Part shown: positions 7,463 to 16,135 of the stretch, in pieces
Position numbering within the stretch: the stretch's first letter is position 1
Layout of the letters: each line of letters opens with the position of its first letter
Source: an uncultured Dokdonella sp.
Lineage (GTDB): Bacteria; Pseudomonadota; Gammaproteobacteria; Xanthomonadales; Rhodanobacteraceae
DNA length: 18,318 nucleotides
Reading direction: 5' to 3'
NCBI GenBank assembly: GCA_934526015.1
Contig: CAKSZY010000034.1
Location: forward strand, 1-18,318
Program-made: the position numbers and the translations under genes
Notes under the pieces: generated by a model
Databases searched by the model: none
Told to the model about the DNA's origin: nothing
The model's input: the letters and a program-made list of their open reading frames with translations, nothing else

Positions 7463-9526
7463 ATGGGCTCGTTCGCAAGCAAGATCGGCTGGCTCGCGCT
7501 GGCCGTACTCGGCGCCTTCTGCCTCGGCACCGTCGCCCTCCATCGCGGCGAAACGATCAATGCGGTCTGGCTGGTGGTGGCGGCGGTGTCGATCCTGTTC
7601 ATCGCCTACCGCTTCTACAGCCGCTTCATCGACGAAAAGGCGCTGCGGCCCGACCCGACCCGGGCCACCCCGGCGTGGCGGCGCAACGACGGTCTCGACT
7701 ACGTGCCGACCGACAAGCACGTGGTGTTCGGCCACCACTTCGCCGCGATCGCCGGTGCCGGGCCGCTGGTCGGCCCGGTCCTCGCCGCGCAGATGGGCTA
7801 CCTGCCGGGAACCTTGTGGATCCTCGTCGGCGTGATCTTCGCCGGCGCCGTGCAGGACTTCATGGTGCTGTTCTTCTCGATGCGCCGCGACGGCAAGTCG
7901 CTCGGCGACATGGCGCGCTCCGAACTCGGTGCCGGCGCCGGCACGGTGGCGATGATCGGCGTGATCATGATCATGTTCATCATCCTGGCCGTGCTCGCCC
8001 TGGTCGTGGTCAAGGCGCTGGCCGAGAGTCCGTGGGGCACGTTCACCGTCGCCATGACCATCCCGATCGCCCTGTTCATGGGCATCTACCTGCGCTACCT
8101 GCGCCCCGGCAAGGTCCTCGAGGTGTCGATCATCGGCCTGGTCCTGCTGATGCTCTCGATCTGGCTCGGCGGCATCGTCTCGAACGATCCGCAATGGTCG
8201 GCGGCTTTCCATTTCAGCGGCGAGCAACTGGCCTGGATGCTGATTGCCTACGGCTTCATCGCCTCGGTGATCCCGGTCTGGCTGCTGCTCGCTCCGCGCG
8301 ACTACCTGTCGACCTTCCTCAAGATCGGCACCGTGGTCATGCTCGCCGTCGGCATCGTCATCGTCATGCCGGAACTGCGCATGCCGGCACTGACGAAGTT
8401 CATCGACGGCACCGGTCCGGTGTTCGCCGGCGGCCTGTTCCCGTTCCTGTTCATCACCATCGCCTGCGGCGCGGTGTCGGGCTGGCACTCGCTGATCTCC
8501 TCGGGCACCACGCCGAAGCTGCTCGACAACGAGACCGAGGCGCGCTACATCGGCTACGGCGGCATGCTGATGGAAGCCTTCGTCGCGGTGATGGCGCTGA
8601 TCGCCGCCTGCGTGCTCGATCCGGGCATCTACTTCGCCATGAATGCGCCGACCGCGCTGCTCGGCACGACGCCGGAAAGTGCCGCCGCCGCGATCGCCAA
8701 CCTCGGCTTCACGATCACCCCGGAACTCCTCGTGCAGACGGCGAAGGACGTCGGCGAAGGCTCGATCCTTTCGCGCACCGGCGGCGCGCCGACGCTGGCG
8801 GTCGGCATGGCCCACATCCTCCACCAGATCATCGCCGGCGAAGGCATGATGGCGTTCTGGTACCACTACGCGATCCTGTTCGAGGCCCTGTTCATCCTGA
8901 CCACGGTCGACGCCGGCACGCGCGCAGGGCGTTTCATGATCCAGGACCTCGCCGGCATCGTCGTGCCGTCCCTGAAGAAGACCGAATCCTGGACCGGCAA
9001 CGTCATCGCCACCGGCCTCTGCGTTGCCTGCTGGGGCTACTTCCTCTACCAGGGCGTGGTCGATCCGCTCGGCGGCATCAACACGCTGTGGCCGCTGTTC
9101 GGCATCGCCAACCAGATGCTCGCGGCGATTGCGCTGACCGTCTGCTGCGTCTGCCTGATCAAGATGAAGCGCGACCGCTACGTGTGGATTCCGGCCCTGC
9201 CGACGGTCTGGCTGCTCGCCTGCACGCTGACCGCCGGCTGGCAGAAGATCTTCCACGAGAATCCGAAGATCGGCTTCCTCGCCACCGCCAACCGCTATTC
9301 CGACGCACTCGCCGCCGGCGAGGTGATGGCGCCGGCGAAGTCGCTCGAGGAGATGGGCCGCATCGTCTTCAACAACTACGTCAATGCGACGCTGGCCGGC
9401 GTGTTCATGGTGATCGTCGTCATCGTCGTGGTGTTCGGCATCCGCACCGCGCTGAAGGCCCGCCGCAGTGCCACGCCGACCGCCCAGGAGACACCGTACG
9501 TGTCGATCGATTCGGTGCGCGCGTGA
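7463..9526 (+). CDS. cstA: Carbon starvation protein CstA-family transporter
   Basis: Polytopic inner-membrane transporter of 687 residues, close to the E. coli CstA length of about 700. In E. coli, CstA and its paralogue BtsT import pyruvate, and CstA has also been linked to peptide use in starvation. Family landmarks are plain: an N-terminal membrane helix pair, [21 protein letters not shown], then the strongly conserved [26 protein letters not shown] region (two consecutive blocks), [35 protein letters not shown] and [16 protein letters not shown] [16 protein letters not shown]. More than a dozen hydrophobic helices span the protein. The start is set by GGAGG 4 bases before the ATG. It overlaps the next gene, ybdD, by 3 bases in a cstA-ybdD operon. 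Confidence 0.96.
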   Translation: MGSFASKIGWLALAVLGAFCLGTVALHRGETINAVWLVVAAVSILFIAYRFYSRFIDEKALRPDPTRATPAWRRNDGLDYVPTDKHVVFGHHFAAIAGAGPLVGPVLAAQMGYLPGTLWILVGVIFAGAVQDFMVLFFSMRRDGKSLGDMARSELGAGAGTVAMIGVIMIMFIILAVLALVVVKALAESPWGTFTVAMTIPIALFMGIYLRYLRPGKVLEVSIIGLVLLMLSIWLGGIVSNDPQWSAAFHFSGEQLAWMLIAYGFIASVIPVWLLLAPRDYLSTFLKIGTVVMLAVGIVIVMPELRMPALTKFIDGTGPVFAGGLFPFLFITIACGAVSGWHSLISSGTTPKLLDNETEARYIGYGGMLMEAFVAVMALIAACVLDPGIYFAMNAPTALLGTTPESAAAAIANLGFTITPELLVQTAKDVGEGSILSRTGGAPTLAVGMAHILHQIIAGEGMMAFWYHYAILFEALFILTTVDAGTRAGRFMIQDLAGIVVPSLKKTESWTGNVIATGLCVACWGYFLYQGVVDPLGGINTLWPLFGIANQMLAAIALTVCCVCLIKMKRDRYVWIPALPTVWLLACTLTAGWQKIFHENPKIGFLATANRYSDALAAGEVMAPAKSLEEMGRIVFNNYVNATLAGVFMVIVVIVVVFGIRTALKARRSATPTAQETPYVSIDSVRA

Positions 9527-9780
9527 ACGTCGCCGACGCCCGCGCGGAACCGTCGGGGAACGCAGTGCAGCCTGCCGGCGTGCGCCTGCGGCAGGCCGTG
9601 CGCGGCTTCTGGCGGCACGCCGTGCAGACCGCGCGCCTCATCATCGGGGTGCCCGACTACGACACCTACGTCGAACACACGCGCCGCTTCCATCCGCAGC
9701 GTGTACCGATGACCTACGAAGAGTTCTTCATCGAGCGCCAGAATGCGCGCTACCGCGGTGGCGGCGGGCGCTGCTGCTAG
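9523..9780 (+). CDS. ybdD: YbdD/YjiX-family small protein (DUF466), partner of CstA
   Basis: Small cytosolic protein of 85 residues that nearly always follows cstA or btsT; its exact function is unclear. The C-terminal half carries the family pattern [17 protein letters not shown], then [15 protein letters not shown] and a terminal Gly-rich RCC (two cysteines). The start is the GTG at 9523, which overlaps the cstA TGA (GTGA), implying translational coupling. The same frame stays open far upstream inside cstA, which would hide the gene if only ATG starts were considered. Similarity to the family begins about residue 20. Confidence 0.9.
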   Translation: MNVADARAEPSGNAVQPAGVRLRQAVRGFWRHAVQTARLIIGVPDYDTYVEHTRRFHPQRVPMTYEEFFIERQNARYRGGGGRCC

Positions 9781-9898
9781 GGGCATCCCCGGGGCTTCCT
9801 TGGAGCATCCCTGGCCGCAGCCACGCAAACGAACCCGGGCCGACGGCAGCCGGTGGGGTGTCGCCGGCCATCCCGGGCCACGGGTCCGCGCGCTCCGC

Positions 9899-10777
9899 TC
9901 AGCAATCCTCGGTGCCGATCTTCCAGCCGCCGTCTTCCTTGCGCAGCAGCACGTTGCACTCCATGTCCCAGCGGTCGGCGCCGCTGCCGGCGCGCGTCTT
10001 GATGCTGGCCACGGCCGCATCATCGAGCAGCTTGATCCCGGTGACCTCGAGCTTGCCGGCGTGGGCCGGCACGAACATCGCCTTGAACATCGCCTCGCCG
10101 CGTTCGCCGTGGAGTTCCGTCTGCCGCTTCGCCTCGGCGGCGCGCTGGCTGCTGAACCAGGGCAGCACGTCGCTGGTCGCCTTGGCCTTGCCGGCCGCGG
10201 TCCAGTACTTCTCCAGCGCGGCCCTGGCCGCAGCCGCATCGGCGCCGCCGGCCGTGCCGTTCGCGGCGACGCGGTCGGCGAGCGGGGGCGGCGCGAGCGC
10301 GATGTCGATCTCGTAGGTGCCGAGCACGTTGCACCACTCGTCGCCGCAGGCCCCCGAACCCTCGAGGAGCTTGCCCTTGAGACGTCCGCCGCCTGTCTCG
10401 ATTTCGGCGCGTGCGCTCGGGATGTCGTTGATCACGCTGACGCCGCGCGAAGAGCACATGCCATCGGCATCGCAATCCATGATCGCGTCGGGTGCGTTCT
10501 TGTCGTCGAGTTCCCAGCGCACGACCGGGGCCCTGGTCTGCAGCATCCATGCGCTGATGTCGCCGCTGCGGTTCTCCGCATCGTTCCACGCTGCGGCCGG
10601 CGGTTCGCGATCGAACAGGTAGATCAGGGTGTGGGGCTTGCCGCCGCGCGCTTCGGTCCAGGCATAGGCATGCCCGATTTCGGGCTTGTCGGCGACGCGC
10701 ACGCTGTCGGCATGGGCCGCGCTGGCGGCGAGGATCAGTGGGATGGCGATGAACGTTGCGTGGATCGAGGTGCGCAT
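9899..10777 (-). CDS. Exported protein of unknown function
   Basis: I do not recognise this gene. The 292-residue product begins with a signal peptide (MRTSIHATFIAIPLILAASAAHA, split here only by its 23-residue length: basic start, hydrophobic core, AHA cleavage site), so it is probably periplasmic. The start at 10777 is supported by GGAGG (10784-10788) 6 bases upstream. The first half holds two Cys pairs (CDADGMC and CGDEWC) that could form disulphides in the periplasm. The C-terminal part, from about residue 175, reads like an NTF2-like or DUF4878-like alpha+beta domain (ARAALEKYWTAAGKAKA ... WKIGTEDC), a common small-molecule or dimerisation fold; this is a weak impression. It lies 160 bp downstream of the protease gene on the same strand and converges with ybdD. 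Confidence 0.8.
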   Translation of the reverse strand: MRTSIHATFIAIPLILAASAAHADSVRVADKPEIGHAYAWTEARGGKPHTLIYLFDREPPAAAWNDAENRSGDISAWMLQTRAPVVRWELDDKNAPDAIMDCDADGMCSSRGVSVINDIPSARAEIETGGGRLKGKLLEGSGACGDEWCNVLGTYEIDIALAPPPLADRVAANGTAGGADAAAARAALEKYWTAAGKAKATSDVLPWFSSQRAAEAKRQTELHGERGEAMFKAMFVPAHAGKLEVTGIKLLDDAAVASIKTRAGSGADRWDMECNVLLRKEDGGWKIGTEDC

Positions 10778-10830
10778 GACGGGCCTCCGTGGGTGTGGAG
10801 GACGGAACACGCCGCGGTGTCCGCAGCGAA

Positions 10831-10852
10831 CGGGGGCAGGTTCAAGCCCCCG
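10831..10852 (-). promoter_or_regulatory. Hairpin in the leader of the exported-protein gene
   Basis: A perfect 7-bp stem (CGGGGGC/GCCCCCG) with an 8-base loop lies between the protease gene and the exported-protein gene. It could be a second terminator element of the upstream gene or a structured leader of the downstream one. No T-run follows. Confidence 0.35.
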
Positions 10853-10907
10853 CTCGTTGCCGTCGCCTCGATTCCGTCCTGACCTTCCAGAACGGCGTTC
10901 GGCGCGG

Positions 10908-10932
10908 GCCGGGGACACGCGCCGGCCCCGGC
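10908..10932 (-). terminator. Hairpin immediately after the tricorn-like gene
   Basis: GCCGGGG and CCCCGGC pair in a 7-bp stem with an 11-base loop, starting 4 bases past the protease stop codon. An alternative stem uses GGCGCG with CGCGCC. The placement argues for a 3'-end or terminator role, although there is no U-tract. Confidence 0.45.
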
Positions 10933-10936
10933 TCCC

Positions 10937-13900
10937 TCAGCGGCGCACGCGTACCGGCAGCGGCGGCGGCGCGGACTTCGCCGGCGCGGCCTTGTCGAGC
11001 GCCTCGAGGGCGATCTCGATCGCGCGCTCGAGTTGCGGATCGCGTCCGGCGGCGACTTCGGCCGGCCATTGTTCGACCTCGATGTCGGGTGGCACGCCGA
11101 CGTTCTCGATCGCATAGCCTTCCTCGGTGCGGATGGCGAGGTTCGGCGCGGTGATGCTGCCGCCGTCGATGAAATCGGGGAAGCCGAGAATGCCGACCAG
11201 GCCGCCCCAGGTGCGCTTGCCGACGATCGGGCCGAGTTCGAAGCGGCGGAACATCCACGGCAGCAGGTCGCCGCCCGAGCCGGCCGTCTCGTCGGTGATC
11301 ATCACCTTGGGGCCGAGAATCGCGCCGCGCGGGCTGACCAGGTCGGCGCCGTAGCGCAGCTTCCAGTGCGCGATGAGCGGCCTGCGCAGGATGTCGATGT
11401 AGTAGTCGGCGACCTGGCCGCCGCCGTTGAAGCGCTCGTCGAGAAGGATGCCGGCACGGTCCGACTGCGGGTAGAAATAGCGCTTGAAGCTGTCGAAGCC
11501 GGCCGTCGAGGTATTCGGCAGGTGCACGTAGGCGAGCCGGCCGCCGCTGCGCGCATCGACGTGGCGCAGGTTGCCCTCGACCCAGTCCCGATAGCGAAGG
11601 TTGTTCTCGCTGGACACCGGCACCACGGTGACCTCGCGCGCGCCGCTGCCGTCGGCGTTCGGACCGACGCGCAGGCGCACCTGGCGCCCGGCCTTGTTCT
11701 CGAACGGCGCATGCACGCTGGTCGGCGTGCGCAGCTCGATGCCGTCGACCGCGAGCAGGTACTCGCCGGGGCGAACCTCGACACCGGGCGTGCGCAACGG
11801 CGAGCGCAGCTCCGGATCCCAGTTGAGACCGCCGAGCACCTTGGCGAAACGGTAGCGGCCGCCGTCGACGACGTAGTCGGCACCGAGCAGGCCGACCTCG
11901 ATCTTGTCGGGCTTCGACGGATAGTCGCCGGGGCGCAGGTAGCTGTGGCCGACGGCGAGTTCGCTCAGCATCATGCGGATGACCGTGTCGAGGTCGTTGC
12001 GGGTTGCCAGGTGCGGCAGGAAGGCCCGGTACTTCTCGCGCATCCGCGGCCAGTCGGCGCCGTGGAAGTTGTCGGCGTAGAACCAGTCACGGTTGATGCG
12101 CCAGGCGTCGTCGAGGATCTGGCTCCACTCCGCGCGCGGCTCCACCCGCACGGCGACCCGGTCGAGCGCGAGCTTGCCCTTGCCGGACGGCAGTTCGTCC
12201 TTGACCTCGCCGGCGAACCAGTCCTTGCCGACCTGCCAGGCAATGCGCTTGCCGTCGCGGGAAAGATGGAAGTCCTCGACCTTCTTCGCCAGCGTCTTCG
12301 TTTCCCGATCCTCGAGGCGGAAGCGCTTCAGCTCTGCGCTGCCGCCGAAGGCATCCATCGAGCGGCGCCCGGCGGTCTCGAGAAAGAAGATCTCCCCGCT
12401 CGCGCCGACCTTGAGACCGCGCCGCGTGCCGTTGCCGGCCGGCAGGGCAACGATGCGGTCGCCGATGCCTTCCGCGTCGATGCGCACGCGCACGCCCGCC
12501 GGCGACTTGTCCTTGCCGCCCTTGCTGCCGTTGTCGTTCTTGCCGGCCGGGGCGGAAGCGCCGGCGGCGGCCTTCAGCTCGACTTCGTCGCTCTGCGGCG
12601 GCAGCGGATTCGGTCCGTCCCGGCGCAGGGTGACCGCGTACAGGGCATGGCTCATCGCATTGTCGTTGTTGGCCTGCGAGAACCAGTCCTTGAGCGGGCC
12701 GGCATCGGTCGAGGCGAGCACGTAGAGGAACTCGCCATTCGGGTCGAACACCGGCTCGACCATTTCCGAGTATCCGTCGGTGATGCGCAGGGACGTTCCG
12801 CTGTCGACCGACCAGGCATGCACGGTCTGGATCAGGCCGGCGTTCTGCACCGTGTAGGCCAGCCAGCGGGAGTCGGGCGACCAGTTCGCGCGCATGAGGT
12901 CCAGAGGCGAGTACACCGGCTCGGAAGCGATCTTCGTCGTGCGGCCGCTGGCCAGTTCGATGACCCACAGCGACTGGCTGTTGTCCTGGAAGGCGATGCG
13001 CTTGCCGTCCGGCGAGAACAGCGGGCTGTCGTAGTAGCCGGCGCCGTCGAGCCGGTAGCGCCGCGGCGTGCCGCTGCCGTCCTGCGCGCCGACGTGGAGC
13101 GCGTATTCGCCATCGGCATCGGAGAACCAGGCCAGCAGGCGACCGTCGGCCGACCACGCCGGCGAATGGTCGTTGGCGCCCGGTGCATGGGTGATCTGGC
13201 GCGGATCGCCCTTTTCGGCCGGTACGGTGACGATCTCGCCGCGGTAGTTGAACGCGAGCCGCTTGAGGTCCGGCGACGGCGCCGACTCGCGCAGCCACTT
13301 CACGTCGGCGGCAATGCGCGGACGCGTCTCGGCGAGGTCGGACACCGCCGACACGACGATGCGTCGCAGGCTGCCGCTGCGGGTGTCAAGTTCGTGCAGC
13401 CAGCCGGCCTGTTCGAACACGATGACACCGCCTGCATCGGCGTCGGGCGAGGTGACCGGAAAATCGTCGAAGGTGGTCATCCGCGTCGACTGCGTGGAAG
13501 CCGCGTCGTAGCGGTAGAGGTTGAACTCGCCGTCACGGTCGGAGTTGAAGTAAAGCGTCGCGCCGATCCACATCGGGTCGGTGTCGTTGCTGCCCCCGGC
13601 CGGTTTCGGCACTTCCTTCACCGCAAGGCTCTTCAGGTCCAGCAACCAGATCCGGCTCTGCGTTCCGCCGCGGTAGTTCTTCCACTGGCGGAACTCCTCC
13701 GAGTTCGGCGAATAGGCGAGGGTCGTGCCGTCCGGCGAGATCGCCGCCTTGAATCCGCTCGGCACCGGCAGGCGCTGCGGCACGCCGCCATTCACCGCAA
13801 CGGTGTACAGCGAACTGAGGCGCCGGGTGAACTGGGCCTCGTCGGACTGGAACAGCACCTCGCCGCCCGGGGTGAAGCCGCGCACGAGGTCGTTGCCGGG

Positions 13901-14224
13901 ATGCCAGGTCAGGCGTCGCGCCTCGCCGCCGGTGGCCGGCATCACGTAGACGTCGACGTTGCCGCCGTACTCGGCACTGAAGGCAAGCCAGCGGCCATCC
14001 CGGGAAAACTTCGGCGCGAACTCGCGCCCCGTCGCCTGGGTCAGGCGGCGTGCGCTGCCGCCGGAGCGGTGCACGAGCCAGAGATCGTTGTCGTAGCTGA
14101 AGGCGACGCTCTCGCCATGCACGGCCGGCTGGGCCAGCAGGCGGGTATCCGCCGGATCGACGCCCTGTGCCGTCGTCCCCCACGCAAGTGCTGCGCATGC
14201 CGCGAACCCGGTCAGCTTTCCCAT
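10937..14224 (-). CDS. Exported tricorn-like protease (S41 peptidase with TolB/PD40 propeller)
   Basis: Large protease of 1095 residues related to the archaeal tricorn protease, which trims peptides. The N-terminus looks like a signal peptide (MGKLTGFAACAALAWGTTAQG), so the enzyme is probably periplasmic. Residues from about 30 to 540 form WD40/PD40-like propeller repeats (motifs such as FSRDGRWLAFSAEYGG, SPDGTTLAYSPNSEE, WSADGRLLAWFSDADGEY). A low-complexity Gly/Lys/Asn linker sits near 555-580. A PDZ-like segment follows at about 775-850, and the S41 catalytic core ends the protein. The catalytic set appears complete by analogy with tricorn: His760 in VGHSY, nucleophile Ser983 in ETAGSGGD, and Glu1040 in IENVGVPPDIEV. 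Start 14224 is chosen for the signal peptide and for GGAG 6 bases upstream; a longer frame adds an unlikely 22-residue leader. Peptide substrates are unknown. Confidence 0.92.
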   Translation of the reverse strand: MGKLTGFAACAALAWGTTAQGVDPADTRLLAQPAVHGESVAFSYDNDLWLVHRSGGSARRLTQATGREFAPKFSRDGRWLAFSAEYGGNVDVYVMPATGGEARRLTWHPGNDLVRGFTPGGEVLFQSDEAQFTRRLSSLYTVAVNGGVPQRLPVPSGFKAAISPDGTTLAYSPNSEEFRQWKNYRGGTQSRIWLLDLKSLAVKEVPKPAGGSNDTDPMWIGATLYFNSDRDGEFNLYRYDAASTQSTRMTTFDDFPVTSPDADAGGVIVFEQAGWLHELDTRSGSLRRIVVSAVSDLAETRPRIAADVKWLRESAPSPDLKRLAFNYRGEIVTVPAEKGDPRQITHAPGANDHSPAWSADGRLLAWFSDADGEYALHVGAQDGSGTPRRYRLDGAGYYDSPLFSPDGKRIAFQDNSQSLWVIELASGRTTKIASEPVYSPLDLMRANWSPDSRWLAYTVQNAGLIQTVHAWSVDSGTSLRITDGYSEMVEPVFDPNGEFLYVLASTDAGPLKDWFSQANNDNAMSHALYAVTLRRDGPNPLPPQSDEVELKAAAGASAPAGKNDNGSKGGKDKSPAGVRVRIDAEGIGDRIVALPAGNGTRRGLKVGASGEIFFLETAGRRSMDAFGGSAELKRFRLEDRETKTLAKKVEDFHLSRDGKRIAWQVGKDWFAGEVKDELPSGKGKLALDRVAVRVEPRAEWSQILDDAWRINRDWFYADNFHGADWPRMREKYRAFLPHLATRNDLDTVIRMMLSELAVGHSYLRPGDYPSKPDKIEVGLLGADYVVDGGRYRFAKVLGGLNWDPELRSPLRTPGVEVRPGEYLLAVDGIELRTPTSVHAPFENKAGRQVRLRVGPNADGSGAREVTVVPVSSENNLRYRDWVEGNLRHVDARSGGRLAYVHLPNTSTAGFDSFKRYFYPQSDRAGILLDERFNGGGQVADYYIDILRRPLIAHWKLRYGADLVSPRGAILGPKVMITDETAGSGGDLLPWMFRRFELGPIVGKRTWGGLVGILGFPDFIDGGSITAPNLAIRTEEGYAIENVGVPPDIEVEQWPAEVAAGRDPQLERAIEIALEALDKAAPAKSAPPPLPVRVRR

Positions 14225-14306
14225 GCGGTGCTCCGTGTCGATATGGATGAGTCGGCACGAGCATAACCATCCGATGCGGGTGCTGCCCACGGAAGGAAGT
14301 CACCGG

Positions 14307-14332
14307 GGCCCGGCCCGCGCAAGGGCCGGGCC
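14307..14332. terminator. Strong 10-bp hairpin downstream of pilU
   Basis: GGCCCGGCCC pairs perfectly with GGGCCGGGCC around a 6-base loop. It lies in the 323-bp gap between pilU and the tricorn-like gene, 82 bases upstream of the latter's start. It probably ends pilU transcription before the protease promoter; no T-run is visible. The rest of the gap (14225-14547) holds the hairpins listed separately and no credible gene. Confidence 0.45.
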
Positions 14333-14487
14333 GACGCGGGTGGCCGCCGCGATCCGCCGGCCACGTCGGGCGTGCGGACCGCAGGGCAGGGATGGGCAGT
14401 GGACGTTGCGGGCGCCCGCCTCGCGGTCGCATGCGCGCGGGGCTGCGGGGCCGGCGCGCTGGCGGCGGGCGCTCTCCGCTCGTTGGA

Positions 14488-14538
14488 GCGCCCCGATCAT
14501 GGGGCGCCCCGTCGCTGCAGGCGCGCACGCCGTGCGCG
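14488..14538. terminator. Hairpin pair just after the pilU stop
   Basis: Two stems follow pilU on the minus strand: CGCGCAC/GTGCGCG with a 3-base loop (14522-14538), and GCGCCCC/GGGGCGC with loop GATCAT (14488-14507), the latter extendable by two pairs past one mismatch. Their position 10-60 bases after the stop codon suits a terminator or 3'-end protection structure. There is no U-run. Confidence 0.45.
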
Positions 14539-14547
14539 ATCCCGCGA

Positions 14548-15651
14548 TCAGAAGTGGGCGGACTCGAAGCCTTCGTCGAGCGGCGTCTCGCCGCCTTCGG
14601 CGAGGCGGATCTTGAGGGCGAGGCCGTCGCGCGAGTCGGCCTTCGAAAGCGCTTCCTCGAGTTCGATCTTGCCTTCCTTGTAGAGCGCGTAGAGCGCCTG
14701 GTCGAAGGTCTGCATGCCTTCCTGCAGGCTGCGGTCCATCGCTTCCTTCATCTCGTGGATCTGGCCGCGGCGGATCATGTCGCGGATCAGCGGCGTGTTC
14801 AGCAGCACTTCGACGGCCGGCAGGCGGCGTCCGTCCTTGCCCATGACGAGTCGCTGCGAGATCACCGCGCGCAGGTTCAGCGCGAGGTTCATCAGGATGT
14901 TGCGATGGGCCGATTCCGGGAAGAAGTTGAGGATGCGCTCGAGGGTCTGGTCGGCGTTGTTCGAGTGCAGCGTGGCGAGGCAGAGGTGGCCGGTCTCCGA
15001 GAACGAGATTGCCGCCTCCATCGTTTCGGCGTCGCGGATCTCGCCGATCAGGATCACGTCCGGCGCCTCGCGCATCGCGTTCTTCAGCGCCTCGTGGTAG
15101 CTGTGCGTGTCGAGGCCGACCTCGCGCTGGTTCACCACCGACTTCTTGTGCCGGTACAGGTATTCGATCGGATCCTCGATGGTGAGGATGTGGCCCGACG
15201 TGTTCGAGTTGCGCTGGTCGATCATCGCCGCCAGCGTGGTCGACTTGCCCGAGCCGGTCGCCCCGACCACGAGGATCAGGCCGCGCGGCTCCATGATGAT
15301 TTCCTTGAACAGCTGCGGCAGGCGCAGTTGTTCGATGGTCGGGATCTCGCTCTTGATCGCGCGGATGACCATGCCGACTTCGCCGCGCTGCTTGAACACG
15401 TTGATGCGGAAGCGGCCGGCGTCCTTGACCGCGATGGCCATGTTGAGCTCGAGCGCCTTCTCGAACTGCGGCACCTGGCCCTCGTCCATCAGCGAGTAGG
15501 CGATCTTCTTGACCATGCCGCCGGGCAGGCCGGTATTGCCGAGAGGGTAGAGCTTGCCCTCGACCTTGATGTTCACCGGGGCGCCGGTGGTCAGGAACAT
15601 GTCCGATGCGCCCTTTTCGGTCATCAGCTTCAGGAAGTAGCCGATATCCAC
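14548..15651 (-). CDS. pilU: Type IV pilus retraction ATPase PilU
   Basis: Hexameric secretion-type ATPase of the PilT/PilU family, acting at the inner-membrane base of type IV pili to help PilT retract them for twitching, DNA uptake and attachment. The 367 residues show Walker A GATGSGKST (130-138, Lys136), the acidic Asp box at 159-160, Walker B LIGEIRD (201-207, Glu204) and the His box at 222-229 (HLCLATLH). The C-terminal part (TPLIRDMIRRGQIHEMKEAM, then GMQTFDQALYALY) is of PilU rather than PilT type. The start is taken as GTG 15651, because it gives the family N-terminus (DIGYFLKLMTEKGASDMF) and has an AGGGGG ribosome site about 8 bases upstream; an ATG 177 bases upstream would overlap the divergent gene and adds unrelated residues. 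No pilT lies beside it in this window. Confidence 0.94.
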   Translation of the reverse strand: MDIGYFLKLMTEKGASDMFLTTGAPVNIKVEGKLYPLGNTGLPGGMVKKIAYSLMDEGQVPQFEKALELNMAIAVKDAGRFRINVFKQRGEVGMVIRAIKSEIPTIEQLRLPQLFKEIIMEPRGLILVVGATGSGKSTTLAAMIDQRNSNTSGHILTIEDPIEYLYRHKKSVVNQREVGLDTHSYHEALKNAMREAPDVILIGEIRDAETMEAAISFSETGHLCLATLHSNNADQTLERILNFFPESAHRNILMNLALNLRAVISQRLVMGKDGRRLPAVEVLLNTPLIRDMIRRGQIHEMKEAMDRSLQEGMQTFDQALYALYKEGKIELEEALSKADSRDGLALKIRLAEGGETPLDEGFESAHF

Positions 15652-15690
15652 AGTTTTTTCCCCCTTCGCGGTGCGCCTTGCGCCGCGGCG

Positions 15691-15720
15691 TTGCCAAAAG
15701 TGCCGCCGAGTCCAGACAAT
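15691..15720 (+). promoter_or_regulatory. Candidate sigma-70 promoter for the DUF4398-OmpA pair
   Basis: TTGCCA (15691-15696, five of six consensus bases) is followed after 18 bases by GACAAT (15715-15720, four of six). It lies in the 100-bp divergent gap between pilU and the lipoprotein gene, about 32 bases before the latter's ATG. The local sequence is less GC-rich than its surroundings. Predicted by eye only. Confidence 0.4.
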
Positions 15721-15751
15721 AGGGCCATACTCGACCGCACAGAGCGCGTTT

Positions 15752-16135
15752 ATGACACCAAGTCGACCGAAAATCCATGCGGCGGTCACGGTTTTCCTTT
15801 TCGTGACACTGGCGGCCTGCGGGCCCACCCGTCCGCCGCCGGACCTGCTCGGTTCGGCGCAGTCGCAACTGCGTGCCGCGCGTGCCGAGGGAGCGCCGAC
15901 CTATGCGCCACTCGAGATGCGCTTCGCCGAGGAACGTCTCGACCAGGCCCAGGCCGCGCTCGACGAGCGCGATTACGACGTCGCCGCCAACCTGGCGGCC
16001 GAATCGGCAGTCAACAGCGAGCTGGCCGCGCTGAAGGCCCGCGTCGGCAAGCGTCGCGAGGCCGTCGAGGATCTGCGACGCCGCAACGGCGAAATCCAGC
16101 GCACGCTCGGCGCCGGCGTGGAGGGCACGCCATGA
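15752..16135 (+). CDS. DUF4398-domain lipoprotein
   Basis: Small envelope lipoprotein of 127 residues. The start at 15752 gives a lipoprotein signal peptide with lipobox LAAC, so Cys23 should be lipidated and the protein anchored, probably in the outer membrane (Gly at +2, no Asp retention signal). An upstream in-frame ATG at 15671 would put a Cys-rich leader before the signal and is rejected. The mature part is mostly helical, with the DUF4398 pattern: APLEMRFAEERLDQAQAALDERDYDVAANLAAESAVNSELAALKAR in consecutive blocks (about 50-95), rich in Ala and Glu, followed by a short coiled coil. Function of the family is unknown; it commonly accompanies OmpA-like proteins. Its stop overlaps the next start (ATGA), so the two are translationally coupled. 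Confidence 0.88.
   Translation: MTPSRPKIHAAVTVFLFVTLAACGPTRPPPDLLGSAQSQLRAARAEGAPTYAPLEMRFAEERLDQAQAALDERDYDVAANLAAESAVNSELAALKARVGKRREAVEDLRRRNGEIQRTLGAGVEGTP

Noticed and set aside
7268..9256. A 662-codon open frame on the - strand opposite cstA
   Set aside because: His/Asp/Arg-rich antisense translation of a well-conserved transporter gene, with no ribosome site.
9781..9898. Terminator between the convergent ybdD and exported-protein genes
   Set aside because: The region contains CCCGGG and GGCCG-type self-complementary patches, but no stem clearly better than expected at this GC content.
11033..14266. A 1077-codon open frame on the + strand opposite the tricorn-like gene
   Set aside because: No recognisable domain and a skewed composition; the opposite strand has the propeller, PDZ and S41 motifs.
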